Source of the DNA: Oscillospiraceae bacterium
GTDB lineage: Bacteria > Bacillota > Clostridia > Oscillospirales > Oscillospiraceae
Reading direction: 5' to 3'
DNA length: 64,000 nucleotides
Assembly: GCA_017622995.1 (NCBI GenBank)
Contig: JAGAQA010000053.1
Coordinates: forward strand, 21,280 to 85,279
Of this stretch, positions 6,886 through 14,704 are shown one piece after another. The number at the start of each line of letters is the position of its first letter. Within the stretch, counting starts at the first letter, position 1. Below the pieces are notes generated by a model. It had not been told where the DNA came from. It saw nothing but the letters and a program-made list of their open reading frames with translations, and searched no databases. The translations under genes were made by a program, and so were the position numbers.

Positions 6886-8292
6886 ATGGCACGGCACAGC
6901 TTTATCCGAATGTCAAAGCTGCCGAATGTTAAGGGAAGAATCGACTATATTTCCAGCCCCGACAGGCAGGAAAATCTATACGCAACCTACCAAACCGCAG
7001 ACACGGAGTTCTGGAAAAACCTTGCCTTTGAATCTCAGCAGGAGTTCCAGCGCTTCGGTACAGAGGGGAAGTGCATTGAAGCAAGGGAGTTGATCATCGC
7101 TCTGCCAGAGGTGTACACCACCTTCGACCCGCAGGAAGTTCTGAAAGAATTTACAGAGGAATTCCATAAGCGGTACGGCGTGGAATGTGTCAGCGCACTC
7201 CATCACAACAAGCGCAAAACCAATTACCACATCCATCTGATATTCAGCGAACGGACACTTCTTCCAGAGCCGGATATTAAAATCGCCAGCCGCAGCGTGT
7301 TCTATGATGAAACAGGCAAGCGGGTACGCACCAAGAAAGAGATCACTGGAGAGGATGGGAAAATCAGGCCGGGCTGCACGGTCATTAAGAAAGGCGAGGT
7401 TTATGAGCAGCATATGTTCACGCCCAAGGATGAACGGTTCAAGGACAAAGGATTTCTTCATGGACTAAAAGAAATCTATACCGACCTGATCAACCGCCAT
7501 ATTTCTGATCCCACTCAGCACTTGAAAGTATTTGATCCCAATGGCGTGTACCTTCCCACCAAGAAGATCGGCAAAAACAATCCCATGGCAGCCCAGATCG
7601 AAGCAGACAATGCCGTAAGACAGGAATGGAACCGCACAGCGGATATGGCGCTGATTTCCGGTATTGCTGAGGAAACCATCATCGAACTGAAAAATGAGGA
7701 GATTCACAACAAGGCCGCTGAGTCTGTGACGAAGCATGGCTGGCTGCCGGAGTTGTTCCGCAAGATCGTCCACACAGCAAAGGAACTGCTGCAAGACCTG
7801 ATCCGGGACAAGGCTCTGCCGCCTAAGCCAGTGCTGAATATGGACATAGCAGAGTTCCGCAAAATGCAGAAACTGAAAATCCGTGTACAGGACAAAGTGG
7901 CTCACATCCGTCAGTTGCAGGGCACAGACCTGCCCAGGCTGAGAGCGCAGCTTGCCGATGTAAAGGGCATATTCAAAGGCAAGGAGCGAAAGGCTCTGGA
8001 ACAGGAGATTGAGAAACTGGAACAGGCCATCCGAAAGGAACAGGATGAGCTGCCCGGTATTCTGGAAGCGGACGGCTATCCCGATGTGCAGGTGTTCATG
8101 GCAACTTACCGCAAGGCGGAAGCTGTTGTCAGCCAGTACAACCGAGACCTCGCCCGGTGGGAGCAGGAGGTTCAGTCGAAAAAGAATCCCCCGAAGCCGC
8201 CGGAAAAGAAAAGTGTCCGGGATCAGCTTCGCAGGCTGCAAGAGGAGGGCAAGCGGACACCCCGGCGCAAATCCAGGGATTATGAACGGTAA
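6886..8292 (+). CDS. MobA/MobL-family relaxase
   Basis: A 468-residue mobilization protein that would nick oriT and lead the single strand into a recipient through a helper conjugation system. The N-terminal 200 residues are the nicking domain; HHNKRKTNYHIHLIFSER (about 105-122) matches the relaxase metal motif of three histidines, and a tyrosine-rich stretch near 24-35 (DYISSPDRQENLYATY) may hold the nucleophile. Residues about 330-420 are strongly charged and heptad-like (LRAQLADVKGIF, EQEIEKLEQAI), a probable coiled coil. Start ATG 6886 follows AAAGGAG by about 9 bases. Three hairpins immediately upstream are the likely oriT. No coupling protein or secretion genes are nearby. Confidence 0.9.
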   Translation: MARHSFIRMSKLPNVKGRIDYISSPDRQENLYATYQTADTEFWKNLAFESQQEFQRFGTEGKCIEARELIIALPEVYTTFDPQEVLKEFTEEFHKRYGVECVSALHHNKRKTNYHIHLIFSERTLLPEPDIKIASRSVFYDETGKRVRTKKEITGEDGKIRPGCTVIKKGEVYEQHMFTPKDERFKDKGFLHGLKEIYTDLINRHISDPTQHLKVFDPNGVYLPTKKIGKNNPMAAQIEADNAVRQEWNRTADMALISGIAEETIIELKNEEIHNKAAESVTKHGWLPELFRKIVHTAKELLQDLIRDKALPPKPVLNMDIAEFRKMQKLKIRVQDKVAHIRQLQGTDLPRLRAQLADVKGIFKGKERKALEQEIEKLEQAIRKEQDELPGILEADGYPDVQVFMATYRKAEAVVSQYNRDLARWEQEVQSKKNPPKPPEKKSVRDQLRRLQEEGKRTPRRKSRDYER

Positions 8293-8305
8293 CTTTGACA
8301 AAAAA

Positions 8306-8339
8306 CACCGCCCAGCGGAGCAAAATCCGCTGGGCGGTG
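8306..8339 (-). terminator. hairpin terminator, best read on the minus strand
   Basis: CACCGCCCAGCGGA (8306-8319) pairs perfectly with TCCGCTGGGCGGTG (8326-8339). On the minus strand the stem is followed by TGTTTTT; on the plus strand only a weak CTTAC follows. It lies 14 bases after the relaxase stop and may work in both directions. Confidence 0.65.
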
Positions 8340-8501
8340 CTTACATAGACAAAAATACGGTCAAGAGCCGGGAAATATGGAAATTATACGATGGGAGCGT
8401 TCCAAACGATGCGGACATCATCTAAGACAATCCCAGCGGAAAATGACCACATTTTCCCGGTTCAAGAGCCGAGAAAAATTTACGAAAATAGGAGGATTTT
8501 T

Positions 8502-8822
8502 ATGAGAACAGGCTTAACCAAAAAACAAAAGGTCACAGAACTGTATTTCAACGAAAAAGACAGCATTACAGAAATCTATACCCACAACACCAAGCTGAAA
8601 AAGCGACTGAAAGAATATGCCGCCAAATACCCGGAGCTGTGCCAGCAGACCGATGATGACGAACACGGCGGCCTGCGGTTTGAGATCGATAAAGCGAGGG
8701 TCAGTATTCGGCTAACTGCTCCCTATAGCAGGGAGCGTAGGTCGGCAGCCAGCGAGTTCGCCAAAAGGAAATATGTTCAGAACTTGACTGTTCAAGCCGA
8801 ACCAACAAGAGAACAACAATGA
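8502..8822 (+). CDS. small conserved mobile-element protein of unknown function
   Basis: A 106-residue hydrophilic protein starting at ATG 8502 behind GGAGG (8491-8495). It is rich in charged residues (KKQKVTELYFNEKDSITEIY at the N-terminus, REQQ at the end), with no signal peptide and no membrane segment. I do not recognise a characterised family. Its position just after the relaxase in a mobilizable element suggests a backbone gene rather than cargo; a DNA-binding or accessory role in mobilization is possible but unproven. Base composition is like the element backbone, in contrast to the AT-rich genes that follow. Confidence 0.7.
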   Translation: MRTGLTKKQKVTELYFNEKDSITEIYTHNTKLKKRLKEYAAKYPELCQQTDDDEHGGLRFEIDKARVSIRLTAPYSRERRSAASEFAKRKYVQNLTVQAEPTREQQ

Positions 8823-8993
8823 TTTTTTCTGATTATAAATTTCACCGCAAATCGCAAGTCACCCCGGATTATTCGATGATATCTTGAGAGTCGAATACGA
8901 TATCACTGACCTAACCATAGAAAGAATCACATCCCCTCTCGAACGAATCTATTTGAGTAGTTTTCGTGGGACATTTATGTACTTTTCGTATAT

Positions 8994-9050
8994 GCAAAGA
9001 ATCTTTGCTATACAAAAATAGCTATGTTGTGATAAACTTTACTTGAGGTG
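8994..9050 (+). promoter_or_regulatory. leader of the XRE-membrane regulator with a short dyad
   Basis: GCAAAGA (8994-9000) and TCTTTGC (9002-9008) form a 15-bp dyad about 50 bp before the next start codon, a possible autoregulatory operator. The ribosome site GAGGTG is at 9045-9050. The rest of the 234-bp gap from 8823 is AT-rich with no gene that I can support. Confidence 0.4.
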
Positions 9051-9056
9051 ATAACA

Positions 9057-9764
9057 ATGCTAAGCAAATCTATCGGGAAAAACATCAAGCAGTTTCGGAC
9101 AGCTAAAGGTATCTCACAAGAGGATTTAGCATCAGATCTCTTTGTCACTAGGCAGACCATATCGAACTATGAAACCGGTCGCTCTTTTCCGGATGTAGAT
9201 ATGCTCCAAAAAATCGCAATTGCACTAGATGTTGATCTACTTTGGCTTCTGTACGGGAGGCCAGCTTCTCACAATAAAAAAGCGAATGCAAAAACAGCCC
9301 TTTTCTTTGTGGGATTTTTTGTTGCGTTTTCCTGTGTCACATTACTCCTTTATTTGTACACTGAATCTTTAAAGCAAAGCAAATTTTTATTTATGCCAAA
9401 TATCATTGTACGCCTTATCTTTGTACCTGTCTGTTACACACTATTGGGTGCATCCATACTTCAAATTATTGACTACTTTTTAGGCATTACAAAGCCACAA
9501 AAGAAAGCAAAAAAGATAGGGGGAACTGTAATTATATGTGTTTTAGTTTTCAATATAATTATTGTGATGCCATATGTTATTTGGTGCTTTTTCGTCCTTT
9601 TCCTCAATATGACCTCCGCTGACAGCATTTCAATGATTTTTCCACCAATACCTATATATGAAGAAATTGCACTTTTCTTTCTCAAACTGATGTACTCGTC
9701 CCCTTTTGTATACATTCCGGTCGGTATGACTTTGTGGCTATTTTATCCTCCTAAAAAAGGATAA
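9057..9764 (+). CDS. XRE-family regulator with C-terminal membrane domain
   Basis: A 235-residue protein. Residues 5-60 are a clear XRE helix-turn-helix (QFRTAKGISQEDLASDLFVT, then RQTISNYETGRSFPDVDML). From about residue 80 there are four hydrophobic segments separated by short loops (FFVGFFVAFSCVTLLLYLY is the first), so the DNA-binding head is tethered to the membrane. GTG 9048 is in frame, but it lies inside the ribosome site, so ATG 9057 is chosen. Such membrane-anchored XRE proteins often control a neighbouring transport or surface function in response to envelope signals. Here the neighbours are two secreted proteins and a membrane protein of unknown function. The gene is AT-rich and probably acquired. 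Confidence 0.85.
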   Translation: MLSKSIGKNIKQFRTAKGISQEDLASDLFVTRQTISNYETGRSFPDVDMLQKIAIALDVDLLWLLYGRPASHNKKANAKTALFFVGFFVAFSCVTLLLYLYTESLKQSKFLFMPNIIVRLIFVPVCYTLLGASILQIIDYFLGITKPQKKAKKIGGTVIICVLVFNIIIVMPYVIWCFFVLFLNMTSADSISMIFPPIPIYEEIALFFLKLMYSSPFVYIPVGMTLWLFYPPKKG

Positions 9765-9827
9765 ATCAACCAATAAACTATCCATCGTCAATCCAATTAC
9801 ACAAAAATTTCAAAGGAGGGCACAAAC

Positions 9828-10526
9828 ATGAAAAAACATCTTTCAATTCTAATGGTAGTGTTAATGGTAATTTCCGCTTTTTCCCTTCCCATGAACGTAG
9901 AGGCTGTTGAATATACTCTCCCAGTTGATACTTCCTTTGTTGACTCTTCCCAGCTTTCTGTCACTCCTTGCAACGACGGCTTTACCGAAATTACGCTTAC
10001 TGGCATAGAGGAGCTTGCAATTCCCTCCACACGCTCATCAATCGATCCTTCTTATAAAGCAACATCGCTTACTTTCTTGGCCGAAACAGAAGAAGAAAAG
10101 AGCAACATTCTTTCTCGGATTGGCGAGATAAAAAGTAGCGGTGGTACAGTATATGATGATGACTGGTTTTTTGGAAGTTCTTGCTATATTTATATCTCTG
10201 TTACATATACGACAAGGAGCGCTTCGAATGGAACCGAAGCTCGAGTAAATTCCGTTACTACCCAGCACTCTGTTAACAGCGGAACTTCCGTCTCAAACGC
10301 TGTTCTACATCTCGCTTGTATTGGGACTTCTTCCGATTCAGGGGTCACTAATTTGGAAGAAGACGTAACAGTCACTACAACCCCTTATACGAATACGCTC
10401 ATGAACTCCTGGCCGTATATCCACACTGGCGGTCCCTGCCTTGGTGCGAATTACACCGTAACTGCAACAAGATCGTCAGGATCTTCTTCCACCCACACCG
10501 TTTCCGCTACAGTTTTTGCAAATTAA
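9828..10526 (+). CDS. secreted protein of unknown function (element cargo)
   Basis: A 232-residue protein with a classical signal peptide: MKK, a hydrophobic core (LSILMVVLMVISAFSLPM) and a probable cleavage after VEA near residue 27. The mature part is rich in Ser and Thr, mildly acidic and contains four cysteines (TPCNDG, GSSCYIY, HLACIGT, GGPCLGA), so disulfides are possible. No domain is recognised and there is no anchor motif. AAGGAGG lies at the proper distance before ATG 9828. It lies 63 bp after the membrane XRE regulator on the same strand and is followed by a terminator, so the two may be co-regulated. Base composition is far more AT-rich than the chromosome. A bacteriocin-like or surface role is speculation. 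Confidence 0.75.
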   Translation: MKKHLSILMVVLMVISAFSLPMNVEAVEYTLPVDTSFVDSSQLSVTPCNDGFTEITLTGIEELAIPSTRSSIDPSYKATSLTFLAETEEEKSNILSRIGEIKSSGGTVYDDDWFFGSSCYIYISVTYTTRSASNGTEARVNSVTTQHSVNSGTSVSNAVLHLACIGTSSDSGVTNLEEDVTVTTTPYTNTLMNSWPYIHTGGPCLGANYTVTATRSSGSSSTHTVSATVFAN

Positions 10527-10539
10527 TTATAAAGTCAAT

Positions 10540-10562
10540 GCCTCCGGCTAAATGCCGGAGGC
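10540..10562 (+). terminator. hairpin terminator after the secreted cargo gene
   Basis: GCCTCCGGC (10540-10548) pairs with GCCGGAGGC (10554-10562) around TAAAT, 14 bases after the stop. Only a short T tract follows (TTGATT). Confidence 0.75.
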
Positions 10563-10635
10563 TTGATTAAGTTCTAAAACTGGTATATGAATATGCACAA
10601 AAGGAGAAGTTGCATAGACAGAATTGCTCGAAATG

Positions 10636-11109
10636 TTATTCTATATCGAAGTATTCGCCAGAAATTGGATTAAAAAAAACTATGGACTTTTCATGAGTAT
10701 CCGAATTGGTGCAATTAAATACATATCCTTTGCTTACCGTAGAACTGAGAGGAGTTAATGTATCTATAACAGGATAGTTGCTATTTAGAGAGACCGAAAC
10801 ATTTTCACTAGAATTTTGAATGATGACTGCGGCCTTTGATGTGGAGTATACAGGGAGATTTACAAAAAACGCGGAAATTTCGATGACAACAATTATAGTA
10901 GTTAGCAACAATATTTTCCAACGCCTCCGAGATTCTTTTAATATGACGCAAAGGAATGCTGAAAGCATAAAGAGCACATGATAAAGGAGCATTGAAATAA
11001 TCCCGGAATACACTGTTTTGTTTATGATTAATAGGGTAGCATAAACAACACATGACAAAATAAGGCAAGCTCTACTAACCGCGGCTGTCAACTTCTGCTT
11101 GCTGGGCAT
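10636..11109 (-). CDS. small membrane protein of unknown function (element cargo)
   Basis: About 157 residues if started at ATG 11109, which overlaps the upstream secreted-protein gene by 35 bp; an in-frame ATG at 11121 is also possible and no good ribosome site favours either. There are three hydrophobic segments (CLILSCVVYATLLIINKTVY; SMLLYHVLFMLSAFLCVIL; LLLTTIIVVIEISAFFV), then an extracytoplasmic-looking tail of about 65 residues rich in Ser, Val and Asn. I do not recognise the family. Overlap with the upstream signal-peptide protein suggests translational coupling and a joint function. AT-rich like its neighbours. Confidence 0.6.
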   Translation of the reverse strand: MPSKQKLTAAVSRACLILSCVVYATLLIINKTVYSGIISMLLYHVLFMLSAFLCVILKESRRRWKILLLTTIIVVIEISAFFVNLPVYSTSKAAVIIQNSSENVSVSLNSNYPVIDTLTPLSSTVSKGYVFNCTNSDTHEKSIVFFNPISGEYFDIE

Positions 11110-11995
11110 TAGCCGCAATGGCATAGGCATCATGGCCCCTATTGTACTGGTATTCTGGCGTATCCAACTCCACGGTTTCTGTCTGATGGACAGTATCGGC
11201 AATAACAACCCATCGTTTTGTTATATAAGCATCGGGAAAAATATTTACTCCCTCAATAACAGGGGCATATCGAACCTTTTGTGTAGAGAAACAGACCGTA
11301 CCTGTAATAGCCTGGGTAATATAATCCGAAATGATCGCAGAGCCAAGTGCAATTACGATAGCTTTAACGGTTACGCCCCCCGTAATAAATACGGCTACAA
11401 CTGAAACAATGACACTAACAGCGGTGCCAGCACCAGCTTTTACCTGTTTTCCGCTATATCTATTTTGGTCAGGCTCTTCATCATAGTTTTTGTAATATAC
11501 AGAACATGGTTTGGAACCAGAAATCATCGAATTACTTGGCCTTGTCATTAGGAAGGACCAACCCTCAGGGGAGAATGCAGAAGAATAAAACTCCGGTGCT
11601 TCTTCCTTTTCACTAGCTTGGAAAGTAATATCAGAAATTACATCTGAATAAGCACAATTTTGAACAGATGGAATGAGACTATTTCTTGCACAGGAGGAAT
11701 ACTCGGTCCACAGGATAAGATCCCTATTAGGGGAAGAATATGCACGCTGTGTCAGAACGTCGTTTACATATAACTGGACGTATGTATCAGTTCCAATAAT
11801 CTCAAATTCGATATATACATTGTTGCCGGCATCATCAGTGTAGGAAGTATTGTGCGAATAATTAGATGGAAAAGATTTCTCAAACTCTGAAATAGAAGGG
11901 ATTTCGGAATTTGAAGCTTCCTGAGCAGAAGCCGGCAGTGCTATAGCAGATAGGAAAAGAGAAAAGCAGAGAAACAGGGACAATAATCTTTTCAT
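11075..11995 (-). CDS. secreted protein with hydrophobic Gly/Ala/Val core (element cargo)
   Basis: A 306-residue protein from ATG 11995, chosen because AAAGGAGG lies 8 bases upstream; the frame is open further. The signal peptide is MKRLLSLFLCFSLFLSAIAL with cleavage after ASA. The mature N-terminal 170 residues are soluble and Ser-rich. Residues about 200-250 are hydrophobic and Gly-rich (GAGTAVSVIVSVVAVFITGG, then VTVKAIVIALGSAIISDYI), like a pore-forming or bacteriocin-type helix pair. A soluble C-terminal tail follows. I do not recognise the family. The gene overlaps the membrane protein downstream, which could serve as partner or immunity protein; that is inference only. Confidence 0.75.
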   Translation of the reverse strand: MKRLLSLFLCFSLFLSAIALPASAQEASNSEIPSISEFEKSFPSNYSHNTSYTDDAGNNVYIEFEIIGTDTYVQLYVNDVLTQRAYSSPNRDLILWTEYSSCARNSLIPSVQNCAYSDVISDITFQASEKEEAPEFYSSAFSPEGWSFLMTRPSNSMISGSKPCSVYYKNYDEEPDQNRYSGKQVKAGAGTAVSVIVSVVAVFITGGVTVKAIVIALGSAIISDYITQAITGTVCFSTQKVRYAPVIEGVNIFPDAYITKRWVVIADTVHQTETVELDTPEYQYNRGHDAYAIAANAQQAEVDSRG

Positions 11996-12242
11996 TGAGA
12001 ATCCTCCTTTTGGATATGAGAAAGCAACTTCTATCGTGCAATAAAAGTCTATATTACATAACAACGCTTAGCAACCACGCTTTGGTAAAAAGAATGTACA
12101 ATGAAAGTAAAATTGAAGGGCTGGCACATCAATTCCATATTTGTCTATCCGCGCAGACTGTGAATTAGTAACAGTCGCTAAAGGCGAATATGCATTGCAA
12201 TCAATAATCAAACGAAGCTTCTTCCCTCAATATATACAGATC

Positions 12243-12279
12243 CCCCCCGCTGGACAAAATATGTCTGTCCAGCGGGGGG
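12243..12279 (-). terminator. strong hairpin downstream of tnpV
   Basis: CCCCCCGCTGGACA (12243-12256) pairs perfectly with TGTCCAGCGGGGGG (12266-12279). It sits 17 bases past the tnpV stop on the minus strand. No long T-run follows in either direction. The remaining gap from 11996 to 12240 is AT-rich and presumably holds the promoter of the secreted-protein gene; no clear gene was found in it. Confidence 0.7.
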
Positions 12280-12296
12280 AGTTCAGATTTTACGCA

Positions 12297-12674
12297 TTAT
12301 GAGAAAATGATTTCTGCGTTGACGATTTCTTCTGCCCGGTTACGGATATTGTTTATGCGCCCCACCCAAACCATCTGATTGTGTTCTTTAAACCCCTCGG
12401 TAATGCCTTCCCTTTCAGCTATTTGCTTCATCAGCAAATCAAACCTCGCGGCTGCCTGCTGGTCAATCTGAGCAATGTGACTGTTCAGCTTACCACCGAG
12501 AAGCAGCGTGTTGTACAACACCGGGCGATGCTCCTTGATGTAGCGTAGGTACCTCCGTCCCCACATCCCAATCGGCAGGGGATCAGCTTCCCCTAACACC
12601 AGACAAGGAATGTAATAATCACCTTGCAATTCATACCAAAGGCCGTTATAATTGTTGTAAACATACTTTTCCAT
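12297..12674 (-). CDS. TnpV family protein
   Basis: A 125-residue protein of the TnpV family, small proteins found in Clostridia mobile elements. The family pattern is clear: GDYYIPCLVL, then EHRPVLYNTLLLGGKLNSHI, a glutamine-rich helix (IDQQAAARFDLLMKQIAERE) and the end motif VWVGRINNIRNRAEEIV. Start ATG 12674 is preceded by GGAGG at good spacing; the frame is open a little further upstream, without a ribosome site. Its biochemical role is unknown. It is the last gene before attR, and its presence is independent support for a mobile element here. Confidence 0.85.
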   Translation of the reverse strand: MEKYVYNNYNGLWYELQGDYYIPCLVLGEADPLPIGMWGRRYLRYIKEHRPVLYNTLLLGGKLNSHIAQIDQQAAARFDLLMKQIAEREGITEGFKEHNQMVWVGRINNIRNRAEEIVNAEIIFS

Positions 12675-12931
12675 TATGAAATCCTCCAGAAGTTTATCTT
12701 CGCACATATGTCACAGTCCCCAGATTGCCACATCTTCTTATATCTTGTTACCAGTTTTTCCTTCCCTTAATTCTTCCCTCACGAGGGCAAAAATCAAGGG
12801 TAATACGATGTGAAATCATATAAGGGAATAAGGTGGGCAAACTGCGAAAAACCATTGAATTGCAAAGGCTTTTGAGGATTTCATTAACACCCTATAACGG
12901 GTATTAACAAGTTAAATGTTAGTAGTATTCC
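12675..12931. other. right end of the mobile element
   Basis: No gene is visible. The stretch is AT-rich and contains AAAAACCATTGAATTGCAAAGG, cited only by its first bases AAAAACCATT, which recalls AAAAACCATTTG near 3970 at the left end and may be an integrase arm site. A small inverted repeat around ACCCTATAACGGGT and AAATGTTAG (12914-12922), inverted relative to the left end, follow. These features are expected of a recombinase-bound terminus. Confidence 0.5.
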
Positions 12932-12945
12932 AATTGGAATTTGTC
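12932..12945. other. attR core of the mobile element
   Basis: AATTGGAATTTGTC, a direct repeat of attL (3943-3956) with one mismatch. It is simultaneously the left terminal repeat of the palindromic repeat at 12932-13096, so the element integrated inside that repeat. Confidence 0.75.
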
Positions 12946-13096
12946 GGGGAGATGCCTTCCCCTGGGGGAAGGTGCCCCAGTGCGCACACTGGGGCGGATG
13001 AGGGGCGGAACCAGGTAAGTTGTACCGCCCCACACCCGTCTCGCTGCGCGAGCCACCCTCTCCCAGGAGAGGGCTTCACCCCGCCAAATCCCAATT
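12932..13096. repeat. palindromic MITE-like repeat split by the mobile element
   Basis: The ends are near-inverted: the left AATTGGAATTTGTCGGGG and the complement of the right end, AATTGGGATTTGGCGGGG. The interior holds nested inverted segments (CCTTCCCCTGGGGGAAGG; ACACTGGGGC; CCCTCTCCCAGGAGAGGG). The base by which attR differs from attL is exactly the base needed to make the left end match the right, so the original left end is now at 3943, on the far side of the element. A short frame on the minus strand covers the whole unit but looks like a repeat shadow. Confidence 0.8.
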
Positions 13097-13159
13097 TATT
13101 TCATGCTTTCACGGAACAAGGTGCATTGGAAAACCGGAAAAACCTGCCGGTTATACAGA

Positions 13160-13194
13160 AAACGCCCGAAGAATTATGGATTCTTCGGGCGTTT
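13160..13194 (-). terminator. terminator of the ABC transporter operon
   Basis: AAACGCCCGAAGAAT (13160-13174) pairs with ATTCTTCGGGCGTTT (13180-13194), 15 perfect pairs with a 5-base loop, downstream of the permease stop on the minus strand. The closing T-rich end GTTTTC supports intrinsic termination. Confidence 0.85.
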
Positions 13195-13243
13195 GCAATC
13201 CTGCTTTGCGGATACCGGCTGGTTGGCGGCGGCATTCTGCGGT

Positions 13244-13861
13244 TTACCGGATTTCCATTTTTTCGTACATGCCTATGGACAGCCGCCAGCTGAGGACAAA
13301 GAGTCCGGCGCACAGAAGCACCATCACCGGCAGCACAGGCACCGGAAGCACAACCGACGCGGTCAGGTCCTGAACGGCAAAGCTGGAGCCGCAGGCGATG
13401 CACACGATGATGATGTACAGCAGCCGACCCTTTTCCACACCGAACCGGAAGAGAAAGGGCATACTGAGGCTGGAGGATAGGGTGCTCATCACCAGCAGGC
13501 TCACTGCCAGCACCGCAAGGGCGCTCCACTGCCCGGAGCCGGAAACGGAAATGCGGATGGCGGACAATCCCAGAACCAGCAGGGCCATTGGCAGGGTCAG
13601 CAGCAGGCACAGCAGGTATTTGGCGGTGACGATCTGGCTGCGGCGGAAGGGCAGAGCGGCGCAGTAGCTGTTCCACTTGGTGCGCTCGTCATAGGAAAGC
13701 AGCGTCATGGGCAGCATGCTGATCATCATGACGGGATAGATACAGAAGAAGAGATTCCCATCGGAAAAGGGAATGACCAGGGTGAAAACGCCCACGATCA
13801 GCAACAGGCTTTTGCAGTAGGCTTTGAGCTGATACAGGTCCTTTAATATCAGTGCTTTCAT
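13244..13861 (-). CDS. ABC-2 type transporter permease
   Basis: A 205-residue integral membrane protein with about six hydrophobic segments (for example LLLIVGVFTLVIPF and LLLTLPMALLVLGLSAI) and the N-terminus MKALILKDLYQLKAY typical of the ABC-2 membrane family next to YtrA-type regulators. The segment YDERTKWNSYCAALPFRRSQ is the cytoplasmic coupling-helix region seen in this family. It directly follows its ATPase with one base between stop and start, so the pair forms one exporter. The substrate is unknown; related systems often respond to cell-wall antibiotics or export peptides. Confidence 0.85.
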   Translation of the reverse strand: MKALILKDLYQLKAYCKSLLLIVGVFTLVIPFSDGNLFFCIYPVMMISMLPMTLLSYDERTKWNSYCAALPFRRSQIVTAKYLLCLLLTLPMALLVLGLSAIRISVSGSGQWSALAVLAVSLLVMSTLSSSLSMPFLFRFGVEKGRLLYIIIVCIACGSSFAVQDLTASVVLPVPVLPVMVLLCAGLFVLSWRLSIGMYEKMEIR

Positions 13862-14704
13862 TTATTCCGCCTCCTTACTCATGTAAATAAACAGATCTTC
13901 CATACTGATGGGGCTCACCTGGGTGCCGGACTGCACCGCGGAACGCTTTACCAGGGCCTCGGCAGAGTAGGGGGTCACCTTCTTGTGAAGGATGGCCTCC
14001 CGGGGGATGGCATCCAGCTGCTCCTTTGTGCAGTGGACCATGCCGTATTCTCCCAGAAGAAAGTCCTTTTCTTCATAGAGCATGATTTTTCCCTTGTGGA
14101 GGAAGGCAACGTAGTCGCAGAGCTTTTCCAGGTCGCTGACGATGTGGGAGGAGATGAGCACGGCGTTGTCCCCCTGACGGGCGAAGTCCAGCAGAATGTC
14201 CACCACCTGGTCCCGGGCCACCGGGTCCAGGCCGGAGGTGGCCTCGTCCAGCAGCAGCAGCCTTGCCTTGTGGCTCAGGGCCACGGCCAGCCCCAGCTTC
14301 ATTTTCATGCCCCGGGAGTAATCCTGAAAGCGCTTCTTTTCCGGCAGGGAAAACCTTTTCAGGAAGTCCTGATAGCCGCGGCTGTCCCAGTTTTTGTAGG
14401 TAAGGGCCATGATTTTTCCTACCTGCAGGGCGTTGAGGCACCCGGGAATGCCCACCTCGTCAAATACCACGCCGATGTCCTGCTTGGTAAGGGGGAGATT
14501 CTCCCGATTGTCTTTGCCCAGGATGGTGATGCTGCCCCCGTCCCGATGGAGCATGTCCAGAATCAGGCGGAGGGTGGTGGTTTTTCCTGCTCCGTTTTCT
14601 CCGATCAGTCCCAGAACGCAGCCGCCGGGCAGGGTCAGGGACAGACGATCCAGAGAAAAATCCGGATAGTGTTTGGTCAAATCTTTGATTTCCAGTGCGT
14701 TCAT
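13862..14704 (-). CDS. ABC transporter ATP-binding protein
   Basis: A 280-residue ATPase of the ABC-2 exporter class. Walker A is GENGAGKTTT (about 33-42), the signature is YSRGMKMKLGLA (about 133), Walker B is LLLLDEATSGLD (about 154) and the H-loop is in LISSHIVSDLE. The C-terminal 70 residues are the extra domain typical of this class. ATG 14704 overlaps the GntR stop as ATGA (14701-14704), a translational-coupling junction, and its ribosome site is inside the GntR gene. It energises the permease encoded next. Confidence 0.93.
   Translation of the reverse strand: MNALEIKDLTKHYPDFSLDRLSLTLPGGCVLGLIGENGAGKTTTLRLILDMLHRDGGSITILGKDNRENLPLTKQDIGVVFDEVGIPGCLNALQVGKIMALTYKNWDSRGYQDFLKRFSLPEKKRFQDYSRGMKMKLGLAVALSHKARLLLLDEATSGLDPVARDQVVDILLDFARQGDNAVLISSHIVSDLEKLCDYVAFLHKGKIMLYEEKDFLLGEYGMVHCTKEQLDAIPREAILHKKVTPYSAEALVKRSAVQSGTQVSPISMEDLFIYMSKEAE

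Larger units (their letters stand above)
3943..12945. mobile_element. integrative mobilizable element, about 9 kb
   Basis: The element is bounded by 14-bp direct repeats AATTGGGATTTGTC (3943-3956) and AATTGGAATTTGTC (12932-12945), which differ at one base. Just inside, CTAACATTT (3956-3964) and AAATGTTAG (12914-12922) form short inverted ends. Contents in order: tyrosine integrase, CI-like repressor, excisionase, candidate oriT, MobA/MobL relaxase, a small conserved protein, an AT-rich cargo of unknown genes and TnpV. There are no type IV secretion genes, so transfer would need a helper. The cargo is markedly AT-richer than the chromosome. Removing one repeat plus the interior rejoins the flanks into an intact palindromic repeat (see 12932-13096). 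Confidence 0.85.

Noticed and set aside
12095-12170. Possible gene remnant (short frame with ESKIEGLAHQF) left of tnpV
   Set aside because: Too short, with no ribosome site or recognisable parent gene; not supportable.
12912-13094. A 60-residue minus-strand frame across the palindromic repeat
   Set aside because: It coincides with a repeat with inverted ends, so the frame is a by-product of the repeat.
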